NCBI GenBank assembly: GCA_023252215.1
Contig: JAHEXG010000009.1
Location: 1 to 33,722, forward strand
DNA: 33,722 bases
Direction: 5' to 3'
Source of the DNA: Candidatus Altarchaeales archaeon
GTDB taxonomy: Archaea; Altiarchaeota; Altiarchaeia; IMC4; QMZM01
Each line of letters begins with the position of its first letter. The stretch's first letter is position 1. The translations under genes were made by a program, and so were the position numbers. This document shows positions 30,923 to 33,722 of the stretch, piece after piece. The notes under the pieces are model-generated. The model was not told the origin of the DNA. It did not search any database and worked only from the letters and a program-made list of their open reading frames with translations.

Positions 30923-31029
30923 GTTGTTTTTTTCCCGCTATTGATTGGTATTTTCGCGAAATAAACCGAACGATACTGTTATTAAAGACGTATTTCTCAA
31001 TAAACTATTAACCTGCACTAATAGAGACT

Positions 31030-31836
31030 ATGGAAGATATCATCATCGCTATCATCCTGGGCATCATCGAAGGGATAACTGAATTCCTGCCGGTATCCTC
31101 TACAGGGCACCTCATACTCGCGAATAATTTTCTCGGATTCACCGGGGAGTTCGCCGATACCTTTGACATGGTCATACAATTCGGCGCCATCCTTTCAGTG
31201 ATCGTGTATTTTAGAGAAAAGCTATTCCCGTTCGGAAAAGGAAAGACCCCCGAAGAAAAGAGGGACGTGTGGAATCTGTGGAAAAAAACGGCGGTCGGCG
31301 TCATCCCTGCCATGATAGTAGGAATAACTTTTGGGAAACGCCTCCAAGAAGCCTTGTTCAACCCGTTCGTCGTAGCCGCTGCTCTTATCGTCGGAGGGAT
31401 CGCTTTATTAGTTATCGAAGGAAAGAAGAGGCCTACGCGCATCGATTCCTTCGCCTCGCTCACGTATAAGACGGCGTTTCTGATCGGCCTGATACAGTGT
31501 CTTGCATTCATTCCAGGGACTTCAAGGTCCGCCGCGACCATAATAGGCGCGATGCTTCTAGGGACGAGCAGAATTGCCGCCACCGAATACTCGTTCTATC
31601 TTGCTATTCCCACGTTAGCAGGAGCATCCGCGTATTCATTATACAAAAGCGGGGTCGCGCTTAGCGGAAATGAGCTACAGCTATTAGCCGTTGGGTTTGT
31701 CGTATCGTTCTTTGTCGCATGGGCGGTTATCGCGGTCTTCATGGACTATGTGTCAAAGAAGGACTTCAAGGCGTTCGGATATTACAGGATAATACTTGGA
31801 GTTATCGTTCTGGCATACTACGGGTTGATGAGTTAA
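31030..31836 (+). CDS. uppP: undecaprenyl-diphosphatase family (UppP/BacA)
   Basis: Membrane phosphatase of 268 aa with about eight helices that removes a phosphate from a polyprenyl diphosphate carrier. The catalytic motifs are IIEGITEFLPVSSTGHLIL (Glu14, Glu18, Ser23, His27) and AFIPGTSRSAATIIGAMLLG with the essential Arg. In archaea the substrate is presumably a dolichyl or other polyprenyl diphosphate used for glycan transfer, which would suit the Thr-rich surface proteins nearby; that link is inference. In bacteria the family also gives bacitracin tolerance. No clear ribosome-binding site is seen before the ATG. It is convergent with the metal ATPase. Confidence 0.93.
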   Translation: MEDIIIAIILGIIEGITEFLPVSSTGHLILANNFLGFTGEFADTFDMVIQFGAILSVIVYFREKLFPFGKGKTPEEKRDVWNLWKKTAVGVIPAMIVGITFGKRLQEALFNPFVVAAALIVGGIALLVIEGKKRPTRIDSFASLTYKTAFLIGLIQCLAFIPGTSRSAATIIGAMLLGTSRIAATEYSFYLAIPTLAGASAYSLYKSGVALSGNELQLLAVGFVVSFFVAWAVIAVFMDYVSKKDFKAFGYYRIILGVIVLAYYGLMS

Positions 31837-31857
31837 AAAGAATCCAGGCAGGCTTGC

Positions 31858-33722
31858 TTATCTTTTGAATCTAATCAGCAGCGCCGAGTTAACCATTACC
31901 GAGAAGCATCCTGCTTCCTGGAAGATTACTGCCAGCGCGGGCACAAAGAAGCCGGTTGCCGAAAGCGTAAAGCCCAGGATGTTGTAAGCCATTGAGAATA
32001 CGATGTTTCCTTTGATCGTGCGAAGCGTTCTACGGCTCAGGCGGATCATGTCCGCGACCTTTCCCACGTCGTTCGTCTTCAAAACGATGTCTGCTGCGCC
32101 TATTGAAACGTCGGTTCCGGAGCCCATCGCGATCGACACGTTGGCTGCGGAAAGGGCTGGAGCATCGTTTATGCCGTCTCCGACCATCGCAACCTTGTAC
32201 TGCTTCTTTAGCTCTTCAATTATCCTGACCTTGTCTTCGGGGAGGAGTTCGTATCTGACGTCCTCTATGCCAAGCTGCCTTCCCACGGCTTGCGTCGCAA
32301 GCATGTTGTCGCCCGATAACAGAACTATCTTTTTTATTCCCAGTTTTCGCAATTCCGTTATTCCTGCGCAGGCGTCGTCCTTCAATACGTCCGCAACCGA
32401 GATTACCCCCGCGACTTTTTTGTCTAATGCGACGGTCAGAAGAGTCTTTCCCTCAGTTCCTCTTTTTTCCAGTACGCTTTTTACCTCCCCGGATAAAGAT
32501 ATATTATAATCCTGAAGCAGCTTGTTATTCCCGACAAGCACTTCTTTTCCTTTGACTTTCGCCCATATGCCCTTGCCCGGGAACACTTTAAATGTTTCAG
32601 GGTCGAAGAGCGCTATCTTTCGCTTTTTTGCTTCCGCGATGATGCTCGTAGACATCGCGTGTTCCGAGAGTTTTTCTGCGCTCCCGGCATAGAAGATAAC
32701 ATCCTCGACGCTCACACCATCGAAGGACGCTACGTCTGTGACATCCGGCTTTCCGAACGTCAGGGTGCCGGTCTTGTCGAAGACAACGCAGTCGACCGCT
32801 GCTGCCGCTTCAAGGAATGTTCCCCCCTTTATCATGATGCCCTTGCGCGCGCCGTTGCCTATTCCGGCCACGACCGCTGCGGGGGTAGCCATGCTCAGAG
32901 CGCAGGGACATGCGACCAGTAGTACGGCCGCCATTTTGACAGGGTCTTTTGTGATTATGTAGACCAATAAGGAAAGAGTAAGGACCGTTGGTATGAAGAT
33001 CCGCGCGATTTTGTCGGCATATTTCTGGACTTCCGGTTTTTTGTTCTGCGCATCCTGCACCATTCGCACGACCCGGGCTAACGTAGTGTCCTCGCCCACC
33101 TTTGTCGCAGTCATCTCAAAAGCCCCCAGCTCGCATATCGTCCCGCCCATGACGGCGTCTCCGACTGTTTTTTCTACGGGAAGGCCTTCGCCGCTGATGG
33201 CAGACTCATTTACAGAGCCGGTCCCTTTAGTAATGACTCCGTCTACGGCTATGCTTTCCCCGCTCTTCACGAGCAGCGTGTCGCCGGTTTTAACCGCTTC
33301 CACCGGGACTTCTTCCTCGACGAATCCGCGCTTGATGCGTGCCTTTTTCGGCGCAAGCGCCATCAACTCGTCTACCGCGCTCTTCATCTTTACCAGGGTG
33401 AATACCTCAAGCGTTTCAATCCCCAGCATAATGATTATGACCGACCCCGCAGGAAAATACCTGCTTGTAAAAAGCCTTTCGAGATCAGGGCCAAGCCAAG
33501 ACGCCTCCACGGAATGCTCGGGAACCGAAAGGGCTGTTGCAATAGCGATGCCTATAAGTACTTCTGTTGTCAGCTGGCCCTTCAAAAGAGAGTTAAGCGC
33601 CCTGCTGTATATGGGCGCTGCGCCGATAAAGATCGCTACAAGCGCGGTATCTACTCCAAAAAGGGTGTCAAGGATATGAAACCAGCGTAACGTGAAAAGC
33701 AGCAGGACCGTACCGAATATAG
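31858..33722 (-). CDS. heavy-metal P1B-type ATPase, N-terminus outside window
   Basis: Metal-exporting or -importing P-type ATPase. The frame stays open to base 33722 with typical P1B sequence (FIGAAPIYSRALNSL), so the track's TTG start at 33585 is not real and the 5' end lies beyond the window. Present are the actuator loop SAISGEGLPVEK, the membrane metal site VACPCALSMATP, the phosphorylation site VFDKTGTLTFGKP and MVGDGINDAPALSAANVSIAMGSGTDV. The P1B HP motif reads SEHA instead of SEHP. The last helices read MAYNILGFTLSATGFFVPALA and FQEAGCFSVMVNSALLIRF, without the YN-MSS pair of Cu(I) pumps or the DxG of ZntA, so the metal is not assigned. Any N-terminal metal-binding domain would be off-window. 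Confidence 0.94.
   Translation of the reverse strand, partial: IFGTVLLLFTLRWFHILDTLFGVDTALVAIFIGAAPIYSRALNSLLKGQLTTEVLIGIAIATALSVPEHSVEASWLGPDLERLFTSRYFPAGSVIIIMLGIETLEVFTLVKMKSAVDELMALAPKKARIKRGFVEEEVPVEAVKTGDTLLVKSGESIAVDGVITKGTGSVNESAISGEGLPVEKTVGDAVMGGTICELGAFEMTATKVGEDTTLARVVRMVQDAQNKKPEVQKYADKIARIFIPTVLTLSLLVYIITKDPVKMAAVLLVACPCALSMATPAAVVAGIGNGARKGIMIKGGTFLEAAAAVDCVVFDKTGTLTFGKPDVTDVASFDGVSVEDVIFYAGSAEKLSEHAMSTSIIAEAKKRKIALFDPETFKVFPGKGIWAKVKGKEVLVGNNKLLQDYNISLSGEVKSVLEKRGTEGKTLLTVALDKKVAGVISVADVLKDDACAGITELRKLGIKKIVLLSGDNMLATQAVGRQLGIEDVRYELLPEDKVRIIEELKKQYKVAMVGDGINDAPALSAANVSIAMGSGTDVSIGAADIVLKTNDVGKVADMIRLSRRTLRTIKGNIVFSMAYNILGFTLSATGFFVPALAVIFQEAGCFSVMVNSALLIRFKR

Noticed and set aside
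30579-30944. Val-rich plus-strand ORF
   Set aside because: Antisense of the Thr-rich stalk codons of the 197-aa lipoprotein.
33585-33585. TTG start of the P-type ATPase given by the ORF track
   Set aside because: The same frame continues to the window edge with typical P1B sequence; the gene is simply cut off.
1-33722. tRNA and rRNA genes
   Set aside because: GGTTCGAATC-like strings occur only inside protein genes (for example in atpB) without matching acceptor and anticodon arms.

Overview
The window is archaeal chromosome. The evidence is a complete A-type (A1Ao) ATP synthase locus, a secF-secD pair, a type-2 (methanogen-type) seryl-tRNA synthetase, an archaeal DUF835 membrane protein, TATA-like boxes 25-30 nt ahead of several start codons, T-tract terminators, and secreted proteins with mucin-like threonine tracts. 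The lineage cannot be fixed from this sequence. Type-2 SerRS and a HisA-like TIM-barrel protein suggest a methanogen-related or other uncultured euryarchaeal-grade group. No rRNA, tRNA, integrase or transposase was recognised, and no gene-free stretch exceeds 300 bp.

Layout. (1) 1-346: leader-distal end of a CRISPR array; no cas genes are in view. (2) 444-4238: two paralogous mini zinc-ribbon genes, a yeast-type cytosine deaminase, an AbiEi/AbiEii toxin-antitoxin pair behind three evenly spaced operator-like dyads, and two orphan small genes. (3) 4321-8737: lysA, a small protein plus DUF835 membrane protein, a methyltransferase-like gene, an Lrp/AsnC regulator and a HisA-like protein. (4) 8760-17920, minus strand: the ATP synthase genes in the order H-C-E-F-A-B-D-K, then a T-tract and a new promoter, then a 93-aa protein, a CBS protein and atpI. 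(5) 18164-20938: secF-secD. (6) 21102-23254: a CBS/zinc-ribbon protein and serS. (7) 23255-25208: an accessory stretch with serS 3'-end relics around a PIN toxin and its partner, then an operon of two small proteins and a caspase-like (clan CD) His-Cys protein. (8) 25385-30922: envelope thiol-redox genes, namely two tandem thioredoxin-fold proteins, a Cys-rich lipoprotein, a DUF318/ArsP-type permease, and an ArsR-ArsF-ArsG-thioredoxin operon with a second ArsF-like lipoprotein. (9) 31030-33722: uppP and a heavy-metal P-type ATPase cut by the right edge.

How it fits together. The ATP synthase and SecDF blocks are core membrane bioenergetics and export; SecDF uses the ion gradient that the ATP synthase interconverts with ATP. 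The right-hand third looks like a metal/metalloid stress and cell-surface thiol module: an ArsR regulator with a CxC metal site, permeases, CxxC proteins anchored outside the membrane, and a metal-pumping ATPase. The most promising unexplained element is the three-gene caspase-like operon (24099-25208), next to a toxin-antitoxin pair at a serS 3' end that carries traces of past recombination. The operator array of the AbiE module, the split ATP synthase locus with an inserted CBS protein, and the surface thioredoxin/Cys-repeat trio are the next most interesting.
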